A stretch of 64,000 bases of DNA, from NCBI GenBank assembly GCA_001708385.1, contig CP012388.1, positions 1,240,001 to 1,304,000 of the forward strand, written 5' to 3'. The stretch is from Flavobacterium psychrophilum. GTDB lineage: Bacteria > Bacteroidota > Bacteroidia > Flavobacteriales > Flavobacteriaceae. Below are positions 50,111 through 58,373 of the stretch, one piece after another (the first letter of the stretch is position 1; the number at the start of each line of letters is the position of its first letter). The translations under genes were made by a program, and so were the position numbers. Below the pieces are notes generated by a model. The model ran no database searches. It was not told where the DNA came from and saw only the letters and a program-made list of their open reading frames with translations.

Positions 50111-50728
50111 TTAGAATTTGCAAACAATACCAAAGTTGATATTTGTTAAATCAAAACCAATATTGAATGAATCTGTAGATTCTGCACCGTCAACATCCGG
50201 TTTAGATGTATTGTAACCTAAGAATCCGAAAGTAGCTTCAAAAGCAATATGTTCAGACACAAAATAGCTTACACCCGGAGCAAGACCAACATTAAATCCA
50301 TTATTTTTGGATTCTCCCGGTAAACCTTCAACTTCTGTTTTGTCTGTAACGTAATCAACACCTAATTGTCCGAAGAAAGAAAAGTTTCTTGCAGGAGTAA
50401 AGTAATATCTTCCGAAAGCACCTACCGAAAAACTGTTTGTATCCTGATCTACTGATCCGGGACCCAAAGGATTTTCTACAGATGTAGTTCTGCTTGTGTA
50501 CCCTATCTGAGCTCCGATTGCAATGTTACTTGTTACAAAGTAACCTGCTTTAGGAGAGATGTTAAACTGATCTGATTTGTTATCACCGTTTTTAGTAGTT
50601 CCAAAACCAACAGAACCTGTCATAAATACATCTCCTTCAGAGAATCCTGTTACACCTGTTGTTTCCTGTGCCTGTGCATTAAAAGCAAATGCAATTACAG
50701 CCGCAGCTGATAGTAGAATTTTTTTCAT
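50111..50728 (-). CDS. Outer-membrane beta-barrel protein (second barrel type)
   Basis: This 205-residue protein has a signal peptide (MKKILLSAAAVIAFAFNAQA) and alternating amphipathic strands, ending INFGIVCKF. The barrel opens VTGFSEGDVFMTGSVGFGTT and has APGVSYFVSEHIAFEATFGF. The start at 50728 was chosen because it begins the signal peptide; an upstream in-frame Met adds a non-signal stretch. It is related to the gene at 50890 with a nearly identical signal peptide. It is not in the PF13568-like group of its neighbours. The function is unknown. Confidence 0.8.
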   Translation of the reverse strand: MKKILLSAAAVIAFAFNAQAQETTGVTGFSEGDVFMTGSVGFGTTKNGDNKSDQFNISPKAGYFVTSNIAIGAQIGYTSRTTSVENPLGPGSVDQDTNSFSVGAFGRYYFTPARNFSFFGQLGVDYVTDKTEVEGLPGESKNNGFNVGLAPGVSYFVSEHIAFEATFGFLGYNTSKPDVDGAESTDSFNIGFDLTNINFGIVCKF

Positions 50729-50833
50729 TTTTAAATTGATTAAGGTTATTTTGAATTGACCGGTCAAAAGTAGATATTTTTTTACAGGAAAAAACCTCTT
50801 AAAATAATTTAGCTTTTATTTAGGATTTGTTTA

Positions 50834-50863
50834 ACAAAAAGCCTTCCGTTACCGAAAGGCTTT
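50834..50863 (-). terminator. Terminator of the 50890 gene
   Basis: AAAGCCTT (50838-50845) and AAGGCTTT (50856-50863) with an A run on the plus strand, giving a T run on the minus strand. Confidence 0.7.
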
Positions 50864-50889
50864 CAATATAATTGCAATTGGCTGGTTTA

Positions 50890-51414
50890 TTAGAACTTAT
50901 AAGCAGCGCCAACACCAACAGTTGATATTGTAACACCATCCTGGGAGATACCTTTGTAAGAAGCGAACACATCTATCGTTTCCATTTGGTAACCTACCTT
51001 TGGCTGGTAGTAAAAACCGCCGTCTCCGTCACCGCTTCCTGCATAAATTGCATAACCTAAGTCTGCTCCCACAAAGAAAGATTCAGTTAGAGAATATTTA
51101 GCAGTAGCTGCAACAGGAATAAATCCAAAGTCTTTTACAGTTGCAGAGAAAGTCATTGGTCCTGCCGGAGTTATGATAGTCTCGTCAATGTCTTTACCTA
51201 AAAAATGTGTGTAACCTGTAGTTGCACCAACTTTAAAATCATCAGCAACATTCCAAAGGTAAGCTACATCTACACCAAAGTTAAAAGAAGAAACATCTCC
51301 TGCATCTCCAATTGGTGCTCCTACATGTATACCTGCTGTAAAACTTCCGTCCTGAGCCTGAGCAGCAAATCCAAATGCCATAACTGCAGCAACTGATAAT
51401 AAGATTTTTTTCAT
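50890..51414 (-). CDS. Outer-membrane beta-barrel protein (second barrel type)
   Basis: This 174-residue protein has a signal peptide (MKKILLSVAAVMAFGFAAQA) almost the same as that of the 50111 gene and a small barrel with FNFGVDVAYLWNVADDFKVG, VAATAKYSLTESFFVGADLG and a closing VGVGAAYKF. A glycine-aspartate loop (GSGDGDGG) is present. It probably arose by duplication with the 50111 gene. A -7 match TAAGTTTG (minus strand, 51455-51448) lies 34 bases upstream. Confidence 0.8.
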   Translation of the reverse strand: MKKILLSVAAVMAFGFAAQAQDGSFTAGIHVGAPIGDAGDVSSFNFGVDVAYLWNVADDFKVGATTGYTHFLGKDIDETIITPAGPMTFSATVKDFGFIPVAATAKYSLTESFFVGADLGYAIYAGSGDGDGGFYYQPKVGYQMETIDVFASYKGISQDGVTISTVGVGAAYKF

Positions 51415-51763
51415 TTGTGTTTAAATTTAATTGGTTTTGTGTTGAGGCAAACTTATTATTTTTTTTAACAAGTACTATACCTAATATTGGGTATTTTTTG
51501 TAACTTTTTTAACACACATATAGTCTAATATTCGAATTACTATAATTCCATAATCATAAAACCACATAAAATACATTAATTATCAATAAGTTAAACCGAA
51601 ATACTTTTTACCAAAAAGACTCACGATATACTTGTTAAATTCAAGAGTCTCATTTATATATTTAATAAAATTTTAACATACTAAAAAAGCTAAAATACGG
51701 TTAAAAAAGTTTTATTAGTACTACTTTTCTCTACTTTTGCTTAAGTAATTTTAGTAGTTCAGT
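51415..51763. promoter_or_regulatory. Divergent AT-rich control region
   Basis: This 349-base gap contains no coding frame of interest. On the minus strand TAAGTTTG (51455-51448) serves the 50890 gene. A near-palindrome ATACCTAATATTGGGTAT lies at 51477-51494. On the plus strand TACTTTTG (51732-51739) is the -7 box of the 51764 gene. The rest is AT-rich without clear repeats. Confidence 0.5.
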
Positions 51764-52294
51764 ATGAAAAAAGCAGCATTTGCAGCACTTGTGTTCTTAT
51801 TAGCTTATACATCTAATGCCCAATCATTTGGAATTAAAGGCGGCGTTAATTTTAGCAGCCTCAATGGAAGTGATGATGGTAGTTTTAAAAGTCTTACAAG
51901 TTTTCATATTGGTATGCTTAAAGAGTTTATATTGTTAGACAATCTTACGCTTCAGCCAGAATTACTGTATTCTACGCAGGGAGCACAGATTAAAAACAGC
52001 GACGATGACTATAAACTAAATTATTTACTGATGCCTGTTCTTGCGAAGATCTATTTAAACGAATCGTTCAACATTCACGCAGGGCCACAGTTTGGATTAC
52101 TATTAGGAGAAACAAAGAATGTTACTCCTGTAGAGAGCAAAAGTTTTGACCTTGGCATTGCGGCAGGGCTTGAGTACGAATTAACCAACGGCATTTCTAT
52201 AACAGGCCGTTACATATGGGGCCAGAACAGCTTGGCCGATAACGCCGATCTTAAAAACTCGGTAATACAGTTGTCTTTAGGATTTTTATTTTAA
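51764..52294 (+). CDS. Outer-membrane beta-barrel protein (porin family, PF13568-like)
   Basis: This 176-residue protein has a signal peptide (MKKAAFAALVFLLAYTSNAQ) and a barrel opening FGIKGGVNFSSLNG with a closing VIQLSLGFLF. The barrel resembles the 49418 and 52314 genes (GPQFGLLLGE, LDLGIAAGLEYEL type strands). It is 19 bases before the next homologue, so the two are probably co-transcribed. The function is unknown. Confidence 0.83.
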   Translation: MKKAAFAALVFLLAYTSNAQSFGIKGGVNFSSLNGSDDGSFKSLTSFHIGMLKEFILLDNLTLQPELLYSTQGAQIKNSDDDYKLNYLLMPVLAKIYLNESFNIHAGPQFGLLLGETKNVTPVESKSFDLGIAAGLEYELTNGISITGRYIWGQNSLADNADLKNSVIQLSLGFLF

Positions 52295-52313
52295 CCAATT
52301 AAATTTGATAAAC

Positions 52314-52859
52314 ATGAAAAAGATCATTTTTTTATTTGCAGCGCTAGCAGGAAGCTTTGCTATGCAGGCACAGGCAATTAACTTTGGTATTAAAGCCGGA
52401 GCTAACTTTTCAAACTTCTCAGGAGATATTGATACCGATGGTATTACTAATTTTCACGCAGGTGCTGTGTTAGAACTAAACATTGTTCCTACATTCTCTG
52501 TACAGGCAGAAGGTTTATTCTCTTCTCAGGGTGCAACTTATAAAGATACCGCACTAGACATTGCAAGAGATATCAACCTTGATTACATCTCTGTACCGGT
52601 AATGGCTAAATTTTACATTCTTCCTGAAAGATTAAGCCTTATGGCAGGACCACAATTCTCTTTCCTTGTGAGTGATGCAAAAGATGCTTTTGAAACCAAA
52701 AGCTTTGATCTTGCAGCAGCAGGTGGTGTAGAACTTAAAATTATTGCAGGTTTATTTGCCCAGGCACGTTATACTGTAGGTCTTAACAACGTATCAGACG
52801 TTAGCGAAGTAGATGTTAAGAACAACGTATTCCAACTTTCTGTTGGTTATATGTTCTAA
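52314..52859 (+). CDS. Outer-membrane beta-barrel protein (porin family, PF13568-like)
   Basis: This 181-residue protein has a signal peptide (MKKIIFLFAALAGSFAMQAQ) and a barrel opening FGIKAGANFSNFSG with a closing VFQLSVGYMF. It is the third homologue of the PF13568-like set, closest in layout to the 49418 gene. The ATG at 52314 is preferred over an in-frame TTG at 52305. A terminator follows. Confidence 0.83.
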   Translation: MKKIIFLFAALAGSFAMQAQAINFGIKAGANFSNFSGDIDTDGITNFHAGAVLELNIVPTFSVQAEGLFSSQGATYKDTALDIARDINLDYISVPVMAKFYILPERLSLMAGPQFSFLVSDAKDAFETKSFDLAAAGGVELKIIAGLFAQARYTVGLNNVSDVSEVDVKNNVFQLSVGYMF

Positions 52860-52878
52860 AAATTTTATATAATATTCA

Positions 52879-52916
52879 AAAAACCGGTCGTCTTTAAGGC
52901 GAACCGGTTTTTTTTA
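52879..52916 (+). terminator. Intrinsic terminator
   Basis: AAACCGGT and ACCGGTTT arms with an inner CG-TC/GG-CG stem, followed by eight T. Confidence 0.85.
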
Positions 52917-52997
52917 TTTCTAATTATGTTAAAATAATCATTAACCCGCATACACACTTACCGCCTTATAGCTACATTTACACTACAAATTACACGC

Positions 52998-53414
52998 ATG
53001 AACATTACTATTATCAACGGCCCAAACCTTAATCTTCTGGGTACACGCGAACCCGAAATTTACGGAGGCCGTACTTTTGAAGATTACCTAGCAGAACTAC
53101 AGCAAAAATATCTCGGTATTAAGCTGCACTATTACCAAAGCAACATTGAAGGCGAACTGATAACAAAAATTCAGGAAGCCGGTTTTAGCCATGATGGCAT
53201 AATATTAAATGCAGGGGCTTATACCCATACTTCTATAGGTATTGCCGATGCCGTTAAGGCGGTTACCGCACCTGTTGTAGAAGTACATATATCGAATACT
53301 TTTTCGCGTGAAAGCTTCAGGCATCAATCGTACCTGTCACCTGTTTCGGCGGGCGTTATTATAGGTTTCGGACTTAGAAGCTATGAGCTGGCAATACAAT
53401 CGTTTATACTTTAA
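52998..53414 (+). CDS. aroQ: Type II 3-dehydroquinate dehydratase
   Basis: This 138-residue enzyme of the shikimate pathway converts 3-dehydroquinate to 3-dehydroshikimate. Motifs are GPNLNLLGTREPEIYG (with the catalytic Arg and Tyr22), NAGAYTHTSIGIADA and VEVHISNTFSRESFRHQSY. The length is normal. It is seven bases before a DUF5686 gene and probably co-transcribed with it. The identification is secure. Confidence 0.97.
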   Translation: MNITIINGPNLNLLGTREPEIYGGRTFEDYLAELQQKYLGIKLHYYQSNIEGELITKIQEAGFSHDGIILNAGAYTHTSIGIADAVKAVTAPVVEVHISNTFSRESFRHQSYLSPVSAGVIIGFGLRSYELAIQSFIL

Positions 53415-53421
53415 CATCTAT

Positions 53422-55923
53422 ATGAAAAAAGCCATCTTACTATTCGTCCTGCTTGCAGGGCTTCCTGTCCTGGCACAGGTTAAAGGCTGGGTAAACTCTA
53501 AAAACGGAGAACCTATCCCCTTTGCAAGTATAGTTGTGGCTAATACCTACAACGGAACCTCATCTAACGAAGATGGAAGCTACTCCCTTATCCTTAAAGA
53601 AAAAGGGCGGTTTACTATTGTATTTCAATCTTTGGGATATAAAACCCGTGAGGTGACTATAGATGTGGTTTCACTTCCTCATACGCTTAATGTTACGCTG
53701 GAAGAAGAAAACTTTATCCTTAACGAAGTGGTTATTTCTAACAAGGATAATCCGGCAGATGCGATTATCCGCAATGCAATTGCCAACAGGAAAATCAATT
53801 CACAAAAGATAAATGGCTTTGAAGCCGATTTTTATTCGCGCGGTATCTTCAGGCTTAAAAATGTACCTAAAAAAATATTAGGACAGGAAATTGGCGACTT
53901 AGGCTCTTCGCTTAACGAAAAAGGAAGCGGTATACTTTACCTTTCCGAAACTGTATCGCACGTAAAATACCAAAAACCGGGCAAGATAAATGAGCGTGTT
54001 ATTGCCTCTAAAGTCAGCGGTGACGATAGCGGCTTTAGTTACAACAATGCCGATGCTGCCGAATTTGATTTTTATGAGAACTATCTTCCGTTTGAAGTAA
54101 ATGTGGTATCACCCATTGCCGATAATGCTTTTAACTATTACAGGTATCAACTGGAAAGTACTTTTTACACCAATGAAAAGCAGCTTATCAATAAAATAAA
54201 GGTTACTCCTAAAAGAGAGAAGGAACCTGCCATGACCGGATACATTTATATTGTAGACGATAACTGGCAGATCTATGCCACCGACCTTAATATTAAAGGA
54301 AGCCAGATAGAACAGGAATTACTTAACACCCTGAATATAAAACAAAACTTTGGCTACAACGCCAAAGAAAAGCTATGGACTAAAAACGTACAAACGCTTG
54401 ATTTTGATGCGGGCCTTTTTGGCATTGGTTTTTCAGGGAGGTTTACCTATGTATATAGCAATTTCAGTATCAACCCTAAATTTGAGAAAGGCGACTTTAG
54501 TGCGGAGATTCTTTCGTTTGAAGAAAACGCCAACAAAAAACCGGACTCGTATTGGAATAGCAATCGCCCTATTCCGCTAACACAGGAAGAAAGCGATGAT
54601 TACAAACGTAAAGACAGCCTTCAGGATATTCGAAAAACAAAAGAGTACATGGATGAAGCCGACAAAGTGCTTAATAAATTTACATGGACTTCTATACCTG
54701 TAGGATACACCTATCATAACACTTACGAAAACTGGGAAATAAATTACACCGGTATTGCCCGAAGGCTGGCATTTAACAGTGTACAGGCATACCACCTTTC
54801 GCCAGGATTCTATTTCACGCAGTATAATGCCGACAGGACATCGTATACTACTTTTGGTACCGACCTTAGTTATGGCTTCGCCGAAAAACGCTTTAGGGCT
54901 ACCGGAACCATCGCACATAAATTCAATAATTTTTCTAAGAGGATAATTACCCTTCACGGAGGTAGCAGCATCGAGCAGTTTAACCCGGAGAAGCCTGTGA
55001 ACAAAATTGTAAACAGTATTAGTACGCTGTTTTTCAGGGACAACTACATGAAATTGTTCGATAACAATTTTGTACGCCTAAGCTATGAGGAAGAGGTTAC
55101 CAATGGGCTATACCTGTATGGTACGTTTGAATATACCCGTAAACGTTCACTATTCAACAATACTAACTTCTCAACGCTTAAAGACAAATACAAACCGTAT
55201 ACGTCCAACAATCCGTTATTGTTATATACCAACGACCCGGCATTAGAGGCAAATAACGATTTGCCTGCTTTCGAAAAACACAATATGTTTAAGGCATCAA
55301 TTGCTACACGTATAAGCTTCGGGCAAAAGTACCGTACAAGGCCTAACGCCAAGGAGAATATTGCCGATGAAAGATATCCGCGCCTTTTCCTGAAATACGA
55401 AAAAGGTTTTGCATCCAGCATAAGCGACTACAATTTCGATCATTTTTCCGCACGCCTTACATATGATATTACACTAGGTAACAAAGGAGAACTAGGCACG
55501 AGCTTTAGAGCAGGAAAATTCTTTGGCTCTGATAATATTGCCTTTACCGATTACAAACACTTTAACGGAAACCAAACCCATGTAGGCCGTTCTGAACGTT
55601 ACCTGAATGTGTTTAACCTGCTTCCGTATTATTCGCACAGCACAAACGACTCGTATGTTGAAGTTCACGCTGAGCATAATTTCCAGGGATTCATAACCAA
55701 TTCTATTCCGCTGTTAAACAAGCTGAATTACTATCTGGTTGCGGGATATCATATGCTAGCCACACCAGACCGTAGTCCGTATATGGAATTTAGCGTAGGG
55801 CTTGATAATGTTGGTTGGGGAAAAGCTCGTTTTTTGAGAATAGACTATGTACGATCGTACGAAAGCGGCTTCTTAACTGATGGGGTAATCTTCGGACTGA
55901 CGTTTTTGGATATACTTGAGTAG
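53422..55923 (+). CDS. DUF5686 protein with N-terminal carboxypeptidase-like domain (paralogue 1)
   Basis: This 833-residue outer-membrane protein has a signal peptide (MKKAILLFVLLAGLPVLAQ), a CarboxypepD_reg-like domain (VKGWVNSKNGEPIPFASIVV, NTYNGTSSNEDGSYSL), and a long DUF5686 barrel-like region ending GVIFGLTFLDIL. Motifs shared with the paralogue at 58374 are IRNAIANRKINS, FEADFYSRGIF, LYLSETVSH and HFNGNQTHVG. It has no TonB box or plug. The start at 53422 was chosen for the signal peptide. It lies just after aroQ and ends at a minisatellite. The function is unknown. Confidence 0.9.
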   Translation: MKKAILLFVLLAGLPVLAQVKGWVNSKNGEPIPFASIVVANTYNGTSSNEDGSYSLILKEKGRFTIVFQSLGYKTREVTIDVVSLPHTLNVTLEEENFILNEVVISNKDNPADAIIRNAIANRKINSQKINGFEADFYSRGIFRLKNVPKKILGQEIGDLGSSLNEKGSGILYLSETVSHVKYQKPGKINERVIASKVSGDDSGFSYNNADAAEFDFYENYLPFEVNVVSPIADNAFNYYRYQLESTFYTNEKQLINKIKVTPKREKEPAMTGYIYIVDDNWQIYATDLNIKGSQIEQELLNTLNIKQNFGYNAKEKLWTKNVQTLDFDAGLFGIGFSGRFTYVYSNFSINPKFEKGDFSAEILSFEENANKKPDSYWNSNRPIPLTQEESDDYKRKDSLQDIRKTKEYMDEADKVLNKFTWTSIPVGYTYHNTYENWEINYTGIARRLAFNSVQAYHLSPGFYFTQYNADRTSYTTFGTDLSYGFAEKRFRATGTIAHKFNNFSKRIITLHGGSSIEQFNPEKPVNKIVNSISTLFFRDNYMKLFDNNFVRLSYEEEVTNGLYLYGTFEYTRKRSLFNNTNFSTLKDKYKPYTSNNPLLLYTNDPALEANNDLPAFEKHNMFKASIATRISFGQKYRTRPNAKENIADERYPRLFLKYEKGFASSISDYNFDHFSARLTYDITLGNKGELGTSFRAGKFFGSDNIAFTDYKHFNGNQTHVGRSERYLNVFNLLPYYSHSTNDSYVEVHAEHNFQGFITNSIPLLNKLNYYLVAGYHMLATPDRSPYMEFSVGLDNVGWGKARFLRIDYVRSYESGFLTDGVIFGLTFLDILE

Positions 55924-55929
55924 AGTATT

Positions 55930-56083
55930 CAGTATTCAGTGATCAGTATTCAGTGATCAGTATTCAGTGATCAGTATTCAGTGATCAGTATTCAGTGATC
56001 AGTATTCAGTGATCAGTATTCAGTGATCAGTATTCAGTGATCAGTGTTCGATGATCAGTGTTCGATGATCAGTGTTCGATGAT
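55930..56083. repeat. 14-bp minisatellite
   Basis: Eleven perfect-period 14-base units. The first eight are CAGTATTCAGTGAT (55930-56041) and the last three are CAGTGTTCGATGAT (56042-56083). Each unit consists of two related heptamers. The array begins 7 bases after the DUF5686 stop codon. Flanking sequence up to 56110 and after 56213 contains further partial copies and the reverse complement (ACTGATCACTG). Confidence 0.95.
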
Positions 56084-56116
56084 CAGTATAAGTTGGCAAT
56101 GATCAGTATTTAGCTC

Positions 56117-56193
56117 TGTCATTGCGAACGAAACGCAGTGGAGTGCGGCAATCTAATACAGATTGCTTTATCGTGCCTCCTCGCAGTCACCTA
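56117..56193. repeat. Interspersed palindromic repeat
   Basis: GTCATTGCGAACG at 56118 and a CTCGCAGTCAC-type end near 56192 are roughly inverted, with a central hairpin GCAATCT-AATAC-AGATTGC (about 56147-56165). The sequence resembles repeats dispersed in Bacteroidota genomes. It lies between the minisatellite and the convergent 88-residue gene. Confidence 0.65.
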
Positions 56194-56260
56194 GACCATG
56201 AGCCAGGGCTAACTGTAAACTGATACTGATCACTGCAAACTGTGACTGCATACTGCATAC

Positions 56261-56527
56261 TTACTTTTTCTTCTTCCTCAACACACTATCCCTGAAACCT
56301 GCTACCGGGTCTTTTTCAAGGTAGCGCACCATGTCTTCCCATGTAGTGCATCGTGTTGGGTATTTTACGCCATCAAACTCAATTGGCAGCGTAACAGATT
56401 CTACCCCCGAAAGATCTTCGTTAATATAATCTTCCAGGTCTTCTACAGAATAAAACCATTCTTTATCAAACTGTATTTTGTTTACCGTACTATCTTTTTG
56501 CAATACAGCTTCGGTCAGCTTCTTCAT
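56261..56527 (-). CDS. Hypothetical protein
   Basis: This 88-residue protein is probably soluble and charged. It contains KEWFYSVEDLEDYINEDLSG and TTWEDMVRYLEKDP, the latter two looking like short helices with a W-x-D-(L/M) pattern reminiscent of, but not identical to, phage Bro-N-type domains. The C-terminus is highly basic (RKKKK). It starts 14 bases after the stop of the NYN gene on the same strand, so co-transcription is likely. No family is recognised. Confidence 0.6.
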   Translation of the reverse strand: MKKLTEAVLQKDSTVNKIQFDKEWFYSVEDLEDYINEDLSGVESVTLPIEFDGVKYPTRCTTWEDMVRYLEKDPVAGFRDSVLRKKKK

Positions 56528-56541
56528 AGGTAACTGTGCAA

Positions 56542-57300
56542 TTATTTATTTTTTACAAATACGTGTTTAATCTTTCCTTTTCCGGTGTCCCTTTCATCTA
56601 CAACAAAACGGTCTATGCTTTTTATCAGCGCAAGCATTTTAGGGAATCCGTAGTTACGGGAGTCGAAATCAGGTTGTTTTTTAAGCATAAAGTTACCAAG
56701 CTCGCCCAAAAAAGCCCAGCCGTTTTCGTCGGCAATGTCGTTAATGCTGCTGGTAAGTAACTTAATAAGCCTTTTATCTACTTTACTAATGCTTTCTTTA
56801 GCTGCCCTTACCGATTTTCCTTCCTTAGCATCGTCTTCATGTTCATGGTCTGTGTCGGTTTTACCTAAAATTTCTATGTAGATAAACTTATCACAGGCAG
56901 ATATAAAAGGTACGAGCGTTTTCTGCTCACCAATACCAATAACCTTCATTCCTGCTTCGCGTAGACGGGTAGCCAGTCGGGTAAAATCGCTATCGGAAGA
57001 AACAATACAAAAACCATCTACCTTACCTGTATACAGTATATCCATAGCATCGATGATCATGGCGCTGTCTGTAGCATTTTTTCCGGTAGAATAGCTGTAC
57101 TGCTGAATAGGCGTTATGGCATTTTCAAGCAATACCTTCTTCCATCCTGCTACAGTTGGCTTTGTCCAGTCGGCATAGATACGCTTAAAGGTAGGCGTGC
57201 CATATTTGGCAATTTCCTCAAACATTTCCTTTACGTTAGCGTAAGGCACGTTATCGGCATCAATTAGAACAGCAAGCCTAAGATCCTGTATAGTGGTCAT
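56542..57300 (-). CDS. NYN-domain protein with C-terminal LOTUS/OST-HTH-like domain
   Basis: This 252-residue protein has an N-terminal NYN (PIN-like) RNase domain: LAVLIDADNVPY (Asp14, Asp16), KNATDSAMIIDAMD (Asp78) and SSDSDFTRLATRLRE (Asp103, Asp105) form an acidic site like LabA/DUF88 proteins. A linker rich in Asp/Glu/His (TDTDHEHEDDAKEG) follows, then a C-terminal OST-HTH/LOTUS-like RNA-binding domain ending in GKIKHVFVKNK. RNA cleavage is likely by family but not shown. It is upstream of the 88-residue gene and downstream of two membrane-protein genes. Confidence 0.85.
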   Translation of the reverse strand: MTTIQDLRLAVLIDADNVPYANVKEMFEEIAKYGTPTFKRIYADWTKPTVAGWKKVLLENAITPIQQYSYSTGKNATDSAMIIDAMDILYTGKVDGFCIVSSDSDFTRLATRLREAGMKVIGIGEQKTLVPFISACDKFIYIEILGKTDTDHEHEDDAKEGKSVRAAKESISKVDKRLIKLLTSSINDIADENGWAFLGELGNFMLKKQPDFDSRNYGFPKMLALIKSIDRFVVDERDTGKGKIKHVFVKNK

Positions 57301-57364
57301 GGTAATTTATGTTTAACCCAAAGGTAGGCAAAACAATTAGAGGAGCAGAATTTTTAATAGTAGT

Positions 57365-57562
57365 TTATATGATGAAAAGGCCTGCACCACATGCTAAAAC
57401 AAATACACCTATGAAAGCATTAAGTTCTTTTTGAAGCATAAGATAGTTTAGATTTCTGTCGCCAACAAAACATAGCCAGCGCACAGCAGCACCCATAACC
57501 TGGAGCAGTTTATGCAATCCATTAAATATAGGATTAGTTACAATGTTAGGTATATCGTCCAT
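57365..57562 (-). CDS. Small membrane protein
   Basis: This 65-residue protein has one hydrophobic C-terminal segment (NAFIGVFVLACGAGLFII) and a helical N-terminus. Its stop lies 64 bases upstream of the NYN start and its start is 26 bases after the cytochrome b561-like gene. No family is recognised. The same-strand context and hydrophobic end support a real gene, but a chance frame cannot be excluded. Confidence 0.5.
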   Translation of the reverse strand: MDDIPNIVTNPIFNGLHKLLQVMGAAVRWLCFVGDRNLNYLMLQKELNAFIGVFVLACGAGLFII

Positions 57563-57588
57563 ATTATTTAAACTCCAATAGTATAAAA

Positions 57589-58167
57589 TTATTGTAAGGG
57601 TTTATCTCCACTAATTATTTTAGAGATGACGCCCCTCTCCTTCCCTGCATCGGCTATAAGAACACCGAAGGTATGCAATACAATAAACGGAACGGCAAAA
57701 TAAAGCGACAGCACGTGTATCTCTTCCATGATATGTTCTGTACTCTCAGGACCTAACACTTTCATAAGTCCGGTAAATAGCGATGTACCTAAAAACAGGT
57801 AAAACAAGATATATACCCACGACTTAAATTTCTCATATCGTGACAACCCACTCTTTAACGGATTGGCAAATCCCATTCCCTGTATCCAGGTAAGTATAAT
57901 TCGTACCACAAAAAGGCCTGTCATTACATATCCTGCTATAATATGGGTATGCCACATAGGCTTGCGTACTTTTTTACCAATAGTAGCAGCCGTATCATTG
58001 CTGATAGTTATATTCTGTTCGGCGAGGTTATCCTGAATTATGTTTCCCATACTGCCCTTGTTCATCCACCCCATTCTAAGCAATACGGTTAGTAAGATAT
58101 ATAAAAATGTAAAAGCGATAGCCCAGTGTAAAACCCTGCTGGCAAGGTTGAATCTTTTTTCTCTCAT
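57589..58167 (-). CDS. Cytochrome b561-like membrane protein
   Basis: This 192-residue protein has four transmembrane segments. Heme-ligand-like histidines occur at LASRVLHWAIAF, MWHTHIIAGYVM, and EEIHVLSLYFAVPFIVLHTF, the pattern of di-heme cytochrome b561 or b/b6-type (PF01292-like). It could shuttle electrons across the membrane between quinols and a periplasmic partner. The ATG at 58167 was chosen because the longer frame adds a non-helical tail that overlaps the promoter region. It begins a possible four-gene unit. Confidence 0.82.
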   Translation of the reverse strand: MREKRFNLASRVLHWAIAFTFLYILLTVLLRMGWMNKGSMGNIIQDNLAEQNITISNDTAATIGKKVRKPMWHTHIIAGYVMTGLFVVRIILTWIQGMGFANPLKSGLSRYEKFKSWVYILFYLFLGTSLFTGLMKVLGPESTEHIMEEIHVLSLYFAVPFIVLHTFGVLIADAGKERGVISKIISGDKPLQ

Positions 58168-58373
58168 GGGTGCAAATTTAAATTGTATTCGCGGCTTATT
58201 ACCATTGAAATTTAAAGGAATTGTTATTATTTTTTTGGAATATTGTAAGAAAACACAACCCAATGCGTTATCTCAACATAACCAATTAATTATTTTGCCC
58301 ATGATGCAACCCTTTTAAGACAAATTACGTCTTCTATTTAAATACCAATTAACCTACTATAACCAAAAAAACC

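Noticed and set aside
55930-56083. CRISPR or terminal repeat
   Set aside because: Units of 14 bases are contiguous with no spacers, so it is a minisatellite.
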